DNA from: Streptomyces sp. A0642
GTDB lineage: Bacteria; Actinomycetota; Actinomycetes; Streptomycetales; Streptomycetaceae
Length of the DNA stretch: 64,000 nucleotides
Direction: 5' to 3'
NCBI RefSeq assembly: GCF_004795105.1
Contig: NZ_SSBL01000030.1
Location: 1-64,000 of the forward strand
Part shown: one piece after another, positions 25,345-34,270 of the stretch
How the letters are laid out: every line of letters starts with the position of its first letter
How positions within the stretch are numbered: position 1 is the stretch's first letter
Made by a program: the position numbers and the translations under genes
Notes under the pieces: model-generated
Databases searched by the model: none
What the model was told of the DNA's origin: nothing
Seen by the model: only the letters and a program-made list of their open reading frames with translations

Positions 25345-25482
25345 TTCTCGCCTACCGGGTTAGCTGACGGGTTCGGAGCAGGAAGGTCTCCTACGGGTTC
25401 CTCCGTCTCGTAGAACGAGGCAGAGACGCCCGATTCACCCCATGTAGGTGGTTCCCCGGTTCCCTTGCGGAATTCGGCGCTC
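25345..25482 (-). promoter_or_regulatory. c-di-AMP riboswitch (ydaO/yuaA type)
   Basis: Reading the minus strand, the leader of the M23 gene contains conserved ydaO blocks in order: GCCGAATTCCGC, GGGAACCGGGGAACCA, GGGGTGAATCGGGC, GAGGAACCC, then CCGAACCCGTCAGCTAACC and GGTAGGCG. This is the arrangement found before rpf and other muralytic genes in Streptomyces, where c-di-AMP binding lowers expression. The aptamer ends about 20-25 bases before the AAGGAG ribosome-binding site. Positions 25483-25810 are gene-free and must hold the promoter; I could not fix it. Confidence 0.9.
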
Positions 25483-25810
25483 GCGCACGGTGCCGCCACT
25501 GACGGCGGCTGGGACAACCGCGCTGCGTTATCGAACGTTAATAGACACCAGGGTCCGATTCCAAGCTGTTCCCACTGATCGTTCACGCCGCTGGCCTGGA
25601 CTTTACGGGACACAACCGGGTGGAATCGGACGAGTTGATCGCGCCTCAGTTACCCACCAGTTTCTGACGTTGCGTCATATGTTATGCGGAGCGATGCCCT
25701 TCGATTACGGACGGTGGCCCCCCGGCGCGGACCACTTCCCGCCCCGCTGTCCCTCCGGACCTCCGGCTCAGCCGCACCGCCCAGCGCCGCCGCGCTCAAG
25801 AGCCTCCGGC

Positions 25811-26974
25811 TCAGCCGCCACCGTCGCCCAGGCCGACGATCTTCACGGTCCTGCGCCGGTCGGGCTGACCCTCGGCGGGCCGGACGACCGCGAGCAGCGC
25901 CATGTCGTCCGTCGACTCGCCGCCCGTGTGCAGCCGCACGTCGTCGGTCAGCGCGGAGAGCAGTTCGTCGGGCCCCGGGAAGATCCGCCCCCGGAGCCGC
26001 TCGGCGGGGTCGTAGAAGACGCCTTCGGCGTTACGGGCCTCGGACAGGCCGTCCGTATAGAGGAGGAGCGTCGCGCCGGGAGGCAGGTCCCACTCGTCGG
26101 CCTGGTCCGGCCACGCCCCCAGGCCCATCCCCAGCGGCAGGGCGGGCACCGACGGACGGAGCACCTCCAGCACCCCGTCCGTGTGCAGCAGCAGCGGCTC
26201 GGGGTGGCCCCGGTTGACGATCCGCGCCCGCGCCGCACCCGGCGGGATCTCCGCGAGCACGGCGGTGACGAACCCCTCGAACGCGTCGAGGCCACCGCGC
26301 CGGTCCGACTCGCGCGCCAGCGCCCGCTCCAGCCGCTGCGCCACGTCCTCCAGCGTCTCCTCCTGCTCCGCCGCCTCCCGGAAGGCCCCGATGACCACGG
26401 CCACCGCCTCCACGGCGTCCAGACCCTTGCCCCGTACGTCCCCGACCACGAGCCGCACGCCGTGCGGGGAGTCCGTCACCGAGAACAGGTCACCGCCGAC
26501 GAACTCGTCCGCCTGGGCCGCCTCGTACCGCGCGGCCACGTGAAGCCCGCCGATCCTCTCGGACGGCGTCGGCAGCACCGCCCGCATGGCGGTCTCCGCG
26601 ATGACCCGGGCGGAGGCCAGCTGCTCGTTGCTCCGCCGCACCACCCGGTTGATCACGACGGCGAGCACGGAGACGGTGAGGACGGTGAGCAGTTCACTGG
26701 CGGGCACGACCTGGAGCAGGGTGCCGCTGTACGCCCGCAGCCCGACGACCGCCAGCAGCGCGGCCACCCCGGCACGGACGGTGCCGGCCAGCGAGGCGAA
26801 CGGGGCCGCGATCAGCGGAGCCGCCGCGTAAAGGGGAATGGCGGTGAACTCGGGCGGGCTCAGGGCGTCGAACAGCACGCCCACGCCGATGATCAGCGCA
26901 GGCAGCACCTGGACGAACCGACGGGTCCGCACCCCTCCGCCACGACTGCGCCGCCGCTTCTCCCGCTTCCCCAC
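25811..26974 (-). CDS. Membrane-bound SpoIIE/PP2C serine phosphatase
   Basis: A 387-residue protein. The N-terminal third is basic, then has about four hydrophobic helices (FVQVLPALIIGVGVLF onward to residue 125). The rest is a SpoIIE-type PP2C domain with GGDLFSV, VVGDVRGKGLDAV, LLLYTDGLSEARN and DDMALLAV. Such phosphatases dephosphorylate STAS anti-anti-sigma factors. The GTG at 26974 has GGAG eight bases upstream. The frame is open back to 27271 but that part overlaps the initiator tRNA gene. It differs from the phosphatase at 2.5 kb in lacking PAS and ATPase domains. Confidence 0.88.
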   Translation of the reverse strand: MGKREKRRRSRGGGVRTRRFVQVLPALIIGVGVLFDALSPPEFTAIPLYAAAPLIAAPFASLAGTVRAGVAALLAVVGLRAYSGTLLQVVPASELLTVLTVSVLAVVINRVVRRSNEQLASARVIAETAMRAVLPTPSERIGGLHVAARYEAAQADEFVGGDLFSVTDSPHGVRLVVGDVRGKGLDAVEAVAVVIGAFREAAEQEETLEDVAQRLERALARESDRRGGLDAFEGFVTAVLAEIPPGAARARIVNRGHPEPLLLHTDGVLEVLRPSVPALPLGMGLGAWPDQADEWDLPPGATLLLYTDGLSEARNAEGVFYDPAERLRGRIFPGPDELLSALTDDVRLHTGGESTDDMALLAVVRPAEGQPDRRRTVKIVGLGDGGG

Positions 26975-27186
26975 CTGCTGGTCTCCTGCCCGGTACATCC
27001 ACGGCCGCGGACGGTACCGCGTACCACCCCCAGGCTTCCCGCAGCGGGGTCGCACGGCGACTCCTCGTCGGCCAATGGGGGTACGTACGCGGCCTGCGGC
27101 TCCCGCACCCAGCGGCCCGGCTGGCCGACGGCGCACAAACGATTCAGGCCCGGCACGCTGTATGCGTGCCGGGCCTGAATCTTCAG

Positions 27187-27260
27187 TAGCGGGGACAGGA
27201 TTTGAACCTGCGACCTCTGGGTTATGAGCCCAGCGAGCTACCGAGCTGCTCCACCCCGCG
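27187..27260 (-). tRNA. tRNA-fMet (CAT), initiator
   Basis: 74 bases folding as a cloverleaf with anticodon CAT in GGGCTCATAACCC. The three G-C pairs next to the anticodon loop and the unpaired 5' C1 (against U72) are initiator hallmarks. CCA is not encoded. A TAGAGT -10-like element lies just upstream (complement of 27273-27278). Confidence 0.97.
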
Positions 27261-27682
27261 TCGGTAAACACAACTCTACGGCATGTTCGACGGACTCATG
27301 ACCACCCGGCGCACACGCCCCCGCGGGCCGTGCCCGCCCCGACCCGCCACCCGCACGCCGGCGCAAGGCCGCGGGAAGCCCCTCGACACCTCAACCACAC
27401 AGGCGGATCCGATAGTTCCGCATCGCCCTGCCTCAACCAACCTGCCTGATCGGCCCCTTTGAGAGCCAAGAGCACCCCTCCTCCCGCAGAAGCTCTCCAC
27501 CAGGCCGTCAACGTGTGGAAAACAAGAAGGTGTTGCAAGGAAGACGTGTTCTGCCGCAAGGTAACTGCTGCATCCCCCGGACCGGTGGGCTGCCCGTGCG
27601 AGCAGGTCCGGGGCGCGCAGTCGCCGCACCCCGAAAGCCGCTCCCGGTCTCTCATCGCAGCCTGTCTGGAGGGCCCTCGACG
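27261..27682. other. Intergenic region between divergent tRNA and small gene
   Basis: No gene is supported. It contains the tRNA-fMet promoter side and the upstream region of the small membrane protein gene, including a more AT-rich stretch at about 27510-27570. Confidence 0.5.
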
Positions 27683-28051
27683 ATGACCGCACCGCTCACG
27701 CCCACTCCCGCCCCGGCCACCTCACCCTCACCCGTACGCGGTGCCGTCATCAGCGGCCTCATCGGCGGCCTGATCGGTGCGGTGATGAGCGCGGTGGTGA
27801 ACTACACCGCCATCGGCCTCCCGGACAGCGAGTCGGTCAACGCGCTCAATCACGCGATATCGGGCCTGATCAGCGGGTTCCTCGCCGGCTTCATGGGAAT
27901 CCTCGCGCACAACCGGAAGACCGCATCGGCCGCCCGCGGGGCAGTTGCCGCGGGCGCCCCTGCCACCCCGGAGCCGGCCGAGCCCGCAGAGCGGTCCCCC
28001 GACACGGTCTCCGCCGAGGCACCGGGCGCCGCCCCCGTACCGGAGAAGTAG
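27683..28051 (+). CDS. Small glycine-zipper membrane protein
   Basis: A 122-residue protein of unknown function. A Pro/Thr-rich N-terminus of about 22 residues precedes two hydrophobic segments, AVISGLIGGLIGAVMSAVVN and AISGLISGFLAGFMGILA, both with glycine-zipper spacing. The C-terminus is a hydrophilic Ala/Glu/Pro tail. The ATG at 27683 has GGAGGG nine bases upstream; the longer frame from 27515 lacks this. It could insert as a helical hairpin in the membrane. No enzymatic motif is visible. Confidence 0.72.
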   Translation: MTAPLTPTPAPATSPSPVRGAVISGLIGGLIGAVMSAVVNYTAIGLPDSESVNALNHAISGLISGFLAGFMGILAHNRKTASAARGAVAAGAPATPEPAEPAERSPDTVSAEAPGAAPVPEK

Positions 28052-28107
28052 CCGCCACCCGCCACACCGCCCGCAACTCCAACAGGCGATGGCGTAAATA
28101 GGGTGAT

Positions 28108-28131
28108 ATGACTGATTTCTGATTCAGTCAT
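28108..28131. promoter_or_regulatory. Inverted repeat upstream of SHOCT gene
   Basis: ATGACTGA and its exact complement TCAGTCAT are separated by 8 bases, 24 bp upstream of the next start codon. It may be an operator or a 5'-UTR hairpin; no -10/-35 pair can be placed with confidence. Confidence 0.45.
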
Positions 28132-28155
28132 TCGACGCGGTGCCTGGAGTGGACG

Positions 28156-28566
28156 ATGGACGACTACCCTCTGCTCAACCTCTTCTGGACCATGCTCTGG
28201 TTCTTCCTCTGGATCATGTGGCTGTTCCTGCTGTTCCGAGTCATCATGGACATCTTCCGCAGCGACGACCTGGGCGGATGGGGCAAGGCGGGCTGGCTGG
28301 TCCTCACGCTGGTCGTGCCGTTCCTGGGCGTGCTGGTCTACGTGATCGCGCGTGGCAAATCCATGGGGACGCGTGACGTGAGGCAGGCCCAGGAACGCGA
28401 CGCGGCGTTCAAGGCGTACGTGAGAGACGCGGCGGGCACGCCGGACGCGCACGGCTCCCCGAAGAGCAGCCACGTCGAGGACCTGTCCAAACTCGCCGAC
28501 CTCAAGGACAAGGGCGCCATCACGGAAGAGGAGTACCAGCGGGCGAAGACGAAGCTCCTGGTCTGA
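28156..28566 (+). CDS. SHOCT / PLDc_N-type membrane protein
   Basis: A 136-residue protein. Residues 8-30 and 47-65 are hydrophobic helices (LFWTMLWFFLWIMWLFLLF and GWLVLTLVVPFLGVLVYVI), matching the PLDc_N cardiolipin-synthase N-terminal domain. The C-terminus is a SHOCT motif (LSKLADLKDKGAITEEEYQRAKTKLL), a small oligomerisation/binding module. This combination is widespread in actinobacteria and of unknown function. The ATG at 28156 follows TGGAG. A strong hairpin terminator follows at 28612. Confidence 0.85.
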   Translation: MDDYPLLNLFWTMLWFFLWIMWLFLLFRVIMDIFRSDDLGGWGKAGWLVLTLVVPFLGVLVYVIARGKSMGTRDVRQAQERDAAFKAYVRDAAGTPDAHGSPKSSHVEDLSKLADLKDKGAITEEEYQRAKTKLLV

Positions 28567-28611
28567 CACCCGGACACGACGACGACGCTCCTCGTCCGAC
28601 CCCGGACACGA

Positions 28612-28646
28612 CGACGGTGCCGGCCGCTCCATGGCCGGCACCGTCG
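28612..28646 (+). terminator. Hairpin terminator
   Basis: CGACGGTGCCGGCC and its exact complement GGCCGGCACCGTCG form a 14-bp stem with a 7-base loop, 46 bp after the SHOCT gene. The next gene (tRNA-Lys) is on the other strand; positions 28647-28878 hold no gene. Confidence 0.8.
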
Positions 28647-28878
28647 CTGTGTCAGCCTTTCGACGGCTGCCGCACCGGCCCGGTCGGCCGACGCGCCGAC
28701 GGGGTCAACTGCTCGCCGGCGGACCGGGAACGATCGCGACGGCCGCCGCGCACCGGCCCGCCCCGTTGCCCTGGCAACGCGTCACCCCAGAGGGGCGCAC
28801 GACGGAGTGCCCCGCCCGGAAGAAACCGGACGGGGCACTCCACCGCAGGTCAGAGGGTTTCCCCTCCCCCGCTTCGCG

Positions 28879-28952
28879 TAGGCCGTGTGGGACTCGAACC
28901 CACAACCAACGGATTAAAAGTCCGCTGCTCTGACCAATTGAGCTAACGGCCC
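28879..28952 (-). tRNA. tRNA-Lys (TTT)
   Basis: 74-base cloverleaf; acceptor GGGCCGT, anticodon arm GGACTTTTAATCC with anticodon TTT, T-arm GTGGGTTCGAGTCCCAC. CCA is not encoded. A TATGCT -10-like hexamer lies about 20 bp upstream (complement of 28970-28975). Confidence 0.97.
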
Positions 28953-29043
28953 TCGGCGAATCACCCCCGAGCATAGCCCGCCGTGGCCCGGCCGCCGATC
29001 GGGTATCGGTTGCCGGGCCCCGTCGTCATGGAAGCCGCCTCGT

Positions 29044-30642
29044 TCAGTGGGAGGCCTTGCGGGCGATCGTGCGTTTGTGATCGGGGTTGAGGAACCAGTG
29101 GCGGGCCGAGGCGAACCACCAGGTGGCGGCGAAGCCCAGGACCACCAGCACGGCGACCGGTGCGTAGTTGAAGGTCTCCCAGGTGACGGGCGAGAGCTGG
29201 GGCAGCATGAAGAGAACGGTGATGACCACGACCCACACCACCGCGACGATGCCGATCGGGCGGGACCAGCGGCCCAGGTGCCAGGGGCCGGGGCGGAAGT
29301 CGTCGCCGCGCAGGAGACGGAGCAGGGTGGGGATGACGTACGCGATGTAGAGGCCGATGACCGCGATGGAGGTGACGGCCGCGTACGCGGTGACGTTGAT
29401 CAGGTACGGAAGGCCCAGGACCAGCGCGGCGACGGCGGCCAGCCAGACCGCGGCCACGGGCGTGCGGGTGCGAGGGCTCACCGTGTGCCAGACCCGGGAG
29501 AAGGGCAGGGCGCCGTCCCGGGAGAACGCGTAGATCATCCGGCTGTTGGCGGTCACGGACGCCATGCCGCAGAAGAGCTGGGCGCCGATCACCACGAGGA
29601 GCAGCAGCTTGCCCGTGGTGGCGCCCAGGGCGTCCAGGAGGATCTGCGCGGGCGGGGCGCCGGTCGGGGAGGCCAGGGCTCCGTCGTACGACTGGATGGC
29701 GAAGGTGAAGCCGAGGAGGAGGACGAAGCCGGCGATCCAGGAGGTCCAGATGGACTGGACGATGCCGCGCGGGCCCGCGGTCGCGGCGTCGTGCGTCTCC
29801 TCGGTCATATGGGCGGAGGCGTCGTAGCCGGTGAAGGTGTACTGCGCCATCAGCAGTCCGATCATCACCACGTAGAACCCGCTGCCCCACCCGGTGTTGT
29901 TCACGAACTCGGTGAAGACGAACGACGCCGACTGATGCGAGTCCGGTACGAAGGTCAGCGCGCCGACGATGACGGCGACGCCGAGCACGTGCCACCAGAC
30001 GCTGACGCTGTTGAGGAGCGCGACGATGCGCACGCCGAAGGTGTTCAGGAGTCCGTGCAGCAGCAGGATCGCGGCGAAGAGGAGGATCGTCCGGCCGGGG
30101 GTGACCCGGAAGTCGAACTGGAGATTCAGGTAGGCGCCCAGGAACGACGCGGCCCCGAAGTCGATCCCGGCGGTGACGGCGACCTGGCCGAGCACGTTGA
30201 ACCAGCCGGTGAACCACGCCCACGCGGCCGCCGAGCGGGGTGGGGCCAGCCGGTGGGCCCAGAAGTACAGGCCCGCGGACGTCGGGTACGCCGAACAGAT
30301 CTCGGCCATCGCCAGGCCGACGAACAACGTCATCAGCCCGACGCCGACCCAGCCCCACGTGATGACCACCGGGCCGCCGGTGTTCATGCCGAACAGATAG
30401 AGCGTCAGGCAGCCGGAGAGCACCGAGATGATGGTGAACGAGACCGCGTAGTTGGAGAAGGCGGACATCCGGCGGGCGAGGACCTGCGTGTACCCGAGTT
30501 CGGCCAGCCGCGCCTCGTCGGAACCGGCGGGTGCGGCGGGTGGGGTCGTGGTGTCGGACGCGTGCTTCGACAGATCGGCCGGGACGGCCGCGGAGGGTGG
30601 GGACGGTTGTCCGGAAGGCGCTCCAGGTGGGTTGCTTGTCAT
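29044..30642 (-). CDS. APC-superfamily amino acid permease
   Basis: A 532-residue transporter with twelve predicted TM helices. A 45-residue Pro/Ser-rich cytoplasmic N-terminus precedes ELGYTQVLARRMSAFSNYAV, the start of the APC fold. The consensus loop TGYDASAHMTEETHDA lies near the sixth helix. Similarity is closest to the GABA/choline/amino acid permease branch (AmaP/BAC-type); the substrate is undefined. The ATG at 30642 follows GGGGG. The gene is separated from the downstream tRNA-Lys by about 90 bp and from the upstream FG-GAP gene by a hairpin terminator. Confidence 0.9.
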   Translation of the reverse strand: MTSNPPGAPSGQPSPPSAAVPADLSKHASDTTTPPAAPAGSDEARLAELGYTQVLARRMSAFSNYAVSFTIISVLSGCLTLYLFGMNTGGPVVITWGWVGVGLMTLFVGLAMAEICSAYPTSAGLYFWAHRLAPPRSAAAWAWFTGWFNVLGQVAVTAGIDFGAASFLGAYLNLQFDFRVTPGRTILLFAAILLLHGLLNTFGVRIVALLNSVSVWWHVLGVAVIVGALTFVPDSHQSASFVFTEFVNNTGWGSGFYVVMIGLLMAQYTFTGYDASAHMTEETHDAATAGPRGIVQSIWTSWIAGFVLLLGFTFAIQSYDGALASPTGAPPAQILLDALGATTGKLLLLVVIGAQLFCGMASVTANSRMIYAFSRDGALPFSRVWHTVSPRTRTPVAAVWLAAVAALVLGLPYLINVTAYAAVTSIAVIGLYIAYVIPTLLRLLRGDDFRPGPWHLGRWSRPIGIVAVVWVVVITVLFMLPQLSPVTWETFNYAPVAVLVVLGFAATWWFASARHWFLNPDHKRTIARKASH

Positions 30643-30706
30643 GCCCCCAGCGATTCCCTCGCCGGGGGCTCGACATGCGCCGGACGCGGCCCGGTGTGGC
30701 GGCCGA

Positions 30707-30742
30707 GCGCGATCCGTCTTCCCCGGGGAGGACGGATCGCGC
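30707..30742 (-). terminator. Hairpin terminator of FG-GAP protein gene
   Basis: GCGCGATCCGTC and GACGGATCGCGC form a perfect 12-bp stem around a 12-base loop containing CCCCGGGG, about 30 bp beyond the stop codon. Confidence 0.75.
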
Positions 30743-30792
30743 CTGCGTCACGGAGCCTGGAGTACCGCCTGCGTCAGGAGAGCCTGGAGTAC
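30741..30792. repeat. 26-bp direct duplication at 3' end of FG-GAP gene
   Basis: GCCTGCGTCA-GGAG-GCCTGG-AGTAC occurs twice, at about 30741-30765 and 30767-30792; one copy is the last codons and stop of the gene, the other lies just outside it. A local slippage duplication is the simplest explanation. Confidence 0.65.
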
Positions 30793-33700
30793 ATCTGCCA
30801 GCCGCCCCCGACCTTCACGCGCGTCGCGAACTGGCCCTTGCCGTCGCCCCGGTAGCTCCACAGCACCCCGGAGGTGTCCCGGGCCAGCAGATCGGCCTTG
30901 CCGTCGCCGCTCAGATCACCCACGCCCACGAGCGCGTTGTAGACCTGCCAGCCGCCGCCGACCTTCACACGGGACGCCAGCGTGCCCTTGGCCGTCCCCG
31001 CGTACCGCCACAGCACCCCGGCCGTGTCCCGGGCCAGCAGATCACCCTTGCCGTCACCGGTCAGGTCACCGGCGCCGGACAGGAGGTAGCCCTTCCAGCC
31101 GGTACCGATCCTCACACGCCCCTGGAAGGCACCGTCACCCCTGCTCTCGTACAGATACAGGTAACCGGTCGACGTCTCCCGCGCGAGCAGATCCGCCCGG
31201 CCGTCCCCGGTCAGGTCACCCGGCGAGGTCAGAGCGTCGTACACGTTCCAGCCCAGACCCACCTTCGTGTACGCGGTCGTCGGCTTCAACGCACCACCGC
31301 ACGACGGCTTGTACGCCCGCAGCTCACCGCTCTTCACCCGCACCAGCACGTCATTGCACCGGTCGCCGCTCACATCGTCGAACGGCACCGCCGACGTCAC
31401 CGTGTTCGCGTCCGTCCAGCCCGAACCCGACACCCTCGCGTCCACCAGACCCGTACCCGTACCGGCCCGGAAATCGGCGACACCGGCCGACGTGAACGCC
31501 AGCAGATCACCGACGCCGTCGTTCCCGGCGAAGTCACGAGTGACGGCCGCGCCACCCGTCACCTTCACCGAACCCGACACCGACAGGGCCGCACCGCTGC
31601 CATCGGCCGGCTTCGCCGACAGGGTCCAGCCGTACGCGCCGTTGGCGACCGGCCGGCCCGCCGGGTCCTTGCCGTCCCAGGTCGCGGCGACCGTGCCACG
31701 GGCCTCGCCACCGGAGACGGTGCGTACGACCTGGCCGGACGCCTTGTTCTTCACGGTGAGCTGCCACGACTCGGCCGGCTTGGACAGCCACCACGTGCCT
31801 GCCCAGCTCGGAGCGGCCGCCCGCAGATCGAGCGAGGTCACGGGGGCCTTCGCATCGATCACCGACAACGGTGACGCCGGGACGCCCGTGGGCACGATGC
31901 GGACCCGCCGGTCGTCACCGGTGTACGCGACATGGCCGCCGAACCGGTCGACCGTCCAGCCGGCACGGCGCACCGTGTTCTCACTCAGGTCCGCCGCGCT
32001 CACCAGCGTGCGCTGGGGCAGGGCGGTGTACGTACCCCCGGCCGGCAGGCCGTCGTGCAGATCGAAGAGCGTGAGGCCGCCCTTCTCGGTGTGCGCAACG
32101 AAGTAACCGTCGCCCAGGAGGACCTTGGCGTCCGGAGCCGTCGTGGAACGGCCGGTCTGCCGGTCGTAGACACCCGCGCCCTTGAGCCAGTTCGTGTTGT
32201 CCCGGCACTCCCAGTACACCCAGCGGCCCACGGCCTGCAGCTCACTGGGAACACACTTGTTGAGCGTGGTGAAGGTGGTACCCGCCGTGCCCGCAGGCAG
32301 CGTCTTCGAGGACACCGTGGACGAGTCCGGGGCGTTGCTCCAGAACGTGTTGCCCCACAGCGCCGCCGCGCCCTGCGGCCGCTTCTCCAGAACAGTGCCG
32401 GAATCCGGGCCCCGGAACTCGCTGATCACCTGGTTGCCGCCCGACGCCTCGTTCACCACTCCGAACCGGCCGGAGAGGTCGACGAGTTCCGGAGACATCA
32501 GGCCGGTGGTGACGGTCGGCCCCCACTTCGGGTCCCCGTTCCGGAAGAGCATGGTCCTGCTCTGCTCGGTCCCCTCCTTGCGGCCGTGGAACCCGTCACC
32601 GCTCGCGAACATCGTGACGCAGTAGGAGGCGTCCAGCCATCCGCAGTCCGCGTCCCGTCCGCTCGTGAGACCGTCCACCGACGTCCGGATCTCCTCGGGC
32701 CGGCCGGAGGTCTTGAGCCACGTACTGCGGTAGCTGCCGATGTACGTGTACGGCTGGAAGAGGTTCGAGTCGTCGGCCGTGGTGAGGATGCCGCTGCCAA
32801 GGGCGATGCCCGCGGGCTGCGCGGGCATGTCCTCGATGTCCGCGACGCGCTTGCGCGTCAGGGTGCCGTCGGCGGCGGCCGTGAACCGGTAGTAGCCCCA
32901 GTCGAGGGGGCCCCGCTCGGTCACGGTCTCGGCTCCGGCGACCAGGACGGAGCCGTCCGGCGCCCAGGAGAGTTCGGTGGTGGCGGCGGCGAGCAGCTCG
33001 TCCCCGGTGCTGCCGTCGGCGCCGAGACGGTAGAGCGGCTGTCCGCGGTACTGGTTGTCGCCCGAGTTGGCGGCCTGCACGCCGATGAGTGCGTCCCCGA
33101 CCAGGCGCATCGCGTCACCGGGGAAGTTCTTGATGTCGAGGGCCCGGGGCGGGGCCGACAGGTCGTTCCGGTCGAAGACCTCGGCGACGTCACCCGTGCC
33201 GTCACCCGGGCCCACCTGCAGAAGGGTGTCCTTCCCGAGGGTCACCGCGTGCGCGTTCGCGGCCAGCGGGGTGACCTGCCCGCTCGCCAGGTCGACCAGC
33301 CACCACCCGTTCTTCATGGTGGTGTCCTCCCAGAGGATCCCCCGGACGACCACGGACCGGGAGTCACCCTCCGAGATGGTCAGGTTCCAGCCCTCGGGAA
33401 GGCCTTCCAGCCGCTGGTCCGTGACCTTGCCGGCCTCGGTCCGCAGCAGATGGAGGTCCGTCGTCGCCCGCTCGGTGCCGGTACGGGTGACGACCGTCGT
33501 GCCGTACGTCTCGACGTAGGACTGGCCCTCCGGGATCGGAACGGTGGTGGTCGCCCCGCCCCCCGCGCGCTGCTGCAGCGTGACGTGCGGGCTGGGGGTC
33601 GGCGAGTGGATCGCCACGGTGTCGGACCCCCGGCCGAAGCCGGTGGGCCAGTCGCCGCGGGGCCGGCCCTCCTCGGGGTCGTACGCGAGGGGCTTCGGCA

Positions 33701-33986
33701 GCCGGTCGGCCAGCACGGTGGCCGCGCCCGAGGCGTAGTCGATCCAGCGCAGGCGGTCGTCGCCCTCCTGCGCCGTCAGGAAGCCGGTCTCACCGGCGTT
33801 GAGTACGCGCGTGGCACGGGGTACGAAGCGTGCGCCCGGGCTCACCACGACAGTCTCGTCCGACGTTTCGGCAACCGCCGTCCCCGTGGTGGCCACACCG
33901 GTCCCGGCGGTGACCGCCAGGGTGATCAACAGGGCGATACGGCTGGACGCGCGTCGGCGTCTCCACCCGCTGGATGAGCGAGTCAA
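30774..33986 (-). CDS. Secreted FG-GAP/VCBS repeat protein
   Basis: A 1070-residue exported protein. The N-terminus has a basic cluster and hydrophobic core ending at a probable signal-peptidase site (LLITLAVTAGTGVATTGTAVA). The middle looks like a WD40/propeller-type region. An FlgD-like Ig domain (GTVAATWDGKDPAGRPVANG) at about 750-800 is followed by about four FG-GAP/VCBS units with calcium-loop signatures such as GDLTGDGRADLLARE and GDLSGDGKADLLARD. Role is unknown, perhaps extracellular adhesion or binding. I chose TTG at 33986 because GGGGAGG lies nine bases upstream; GTG at 34028 has no ribosome-binding site. Confidence 0.82.
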   Translation of the reverse strand: MTRSSSGWRRRRASSRIALLITLAVTAGTGVATTGTAVAETSDETVVVSPGARFVPRATRVLNAGETGFLTAQEGDDRLRWIDYASGAATVLADRLPKPLAYDPEEGRPRGDWPTGFGRGSDTVAIHSPTPSPHVTLQQRAGGGATTTVPIPEGQSYVETYGTTVVTRTGTERATTDLHLLRTEAGKVTDQRLEGLPEGWNLTISEGDSRSVVVRGILWEDTTMKNGWWLVDLASGQVTPLAANAHAVTLGKDTLLQVGPGDGTGDVAEVFDRNDLSAPPRALDIKNFPGDAMRLVGDALIGVQAANSGDNQYRGQPLYRLGADGSTGDELLAAATTELSWAPDGSVLVAGAETVTERGPLDWGYYRFTAAADGTLTRKRVADIEDMPAQPAGIALGSGILTTADDSNLFQPYTYIGSYRSTWLKTSGRPEEIRTSVDGLTSGRDADCGWLDASYCVTMFASGDGFHGRKEGTEQSRTMLFRNGDPKWGPTVTTGLMSPELVDLSGRFGVVNEASGGNQVISEFRGPDSGTVLEKRPQGAAALWGNTFWSNAPDSSTVSSKTLPAGTAGTTFTTLNKCVPSELQAVGRWVYWECRDNTNWLKGAGVYDRQTGRSTTAPDAKVLLGDGYFVAHTEKGGLTLFDLHDGLPAGGTYTALPQRTLVSAADLSENTVRRAGWTVDRFGGHVAYTGDDRRVRIVPTGVPASPLSVIDAKAPVTSLDLRAAAPSWAGTWWLSKPAESWQLTVKNKASGQVVRTVSGGEARGTVAATWDGKDPAGRPVANGAYGWTLSAKPADGSGAALSVSGSVKVTGGAAVTRDFAGNDGVGDLLAFTSAGVADFRAGTGTGLVDARVSGSGWTDANTVTSAVPFDDVSGDRCNDVLVRVKSGELRAYKPSCGGALKPTTAYTKVGLGWNVYDALTSPGDLTGDGRADLLARETSTGYLYLYESRGDGAFQGRVRIGTGWKGYLLSGAGDLTGDGKGDLLARDTAGVLWRYAGTAKGTLASRVKVGGGWQVYNALVGVGDLSGDGKADLLARDTSGVLWSYRGDGKGQFATRVKVGGGWQMYSRLS

Positions 33987-34160
33987 AGTAGAAGTCCTCC
34001 CCGGGAACCAAGGCACGGGGGGGCTCACGATGCCGCGTGTGCGCGCTGTGGCCTTCGCGGTGCGGCTGATACGCCTGGCACCGCCACCCCCGAGCAGATG
34101 CGGCGACTTTAACAGCAGCCGCGGACACAGCGACAGAGTGTTTCGAACCCGTTCAAAGAC

Positions 34161-34194
34161 GCGGCCCGTACGGCGGAGTCGCCGTACGGGCCGC
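34161..34194 (-). terminator. Hairpin terminator left by a lost gene
   Basis: GCGGCCCGTACGGCG and its complement CGCCGTACGGGCCGC form a 15-bp stem with a 4-base loop. It sits just downstream of the FG-GAP tail relic, in the position expected for that vanished gene's own terminator. Confidence 0.7.
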
Positions 34195-34220
34195 GCATGT
34201 ACGGGGGGGCAGCCATCCCC

Positions 34221-34262
34221 TCAGTACAGGGACTTGTACATCTGCCGGCCGCCCCCGCCCGT
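34221..34262 (-). pseudogene. Relic 3' end of a second FG-GAP protein gene
   Basis: On the minus strand, GGCGGCCGGCAGATGTAC followed by AAGTCCCTGTAC and TGA encodes GGRQMYKSLY-stop. The intact gene at 30774 ends GGWQMYSRLS-stop, and the nucleotides match over about 30 bases. There is no continuing FG-GAP frame upstream; the DEAD-box gene's terminator begins 9 bp away. The rest of the paralogue appears to have been deleted. Confidence 0.6.
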
Positions 34263-34270
34263 GCACACAG

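Noticed and set aside
25323..25613. N-terminal extension of the M23 peptidase
   Set aside because: It overlaps the c-di-AMP riboswitch, so it is 5' UTR.
26975..27271. N-terminal extension of the membrane SpoIIE phosphatase
   Set aside because: It runs into the initiator tRNA gene; the GTG at 26974 has a strong ribosome-binding site.
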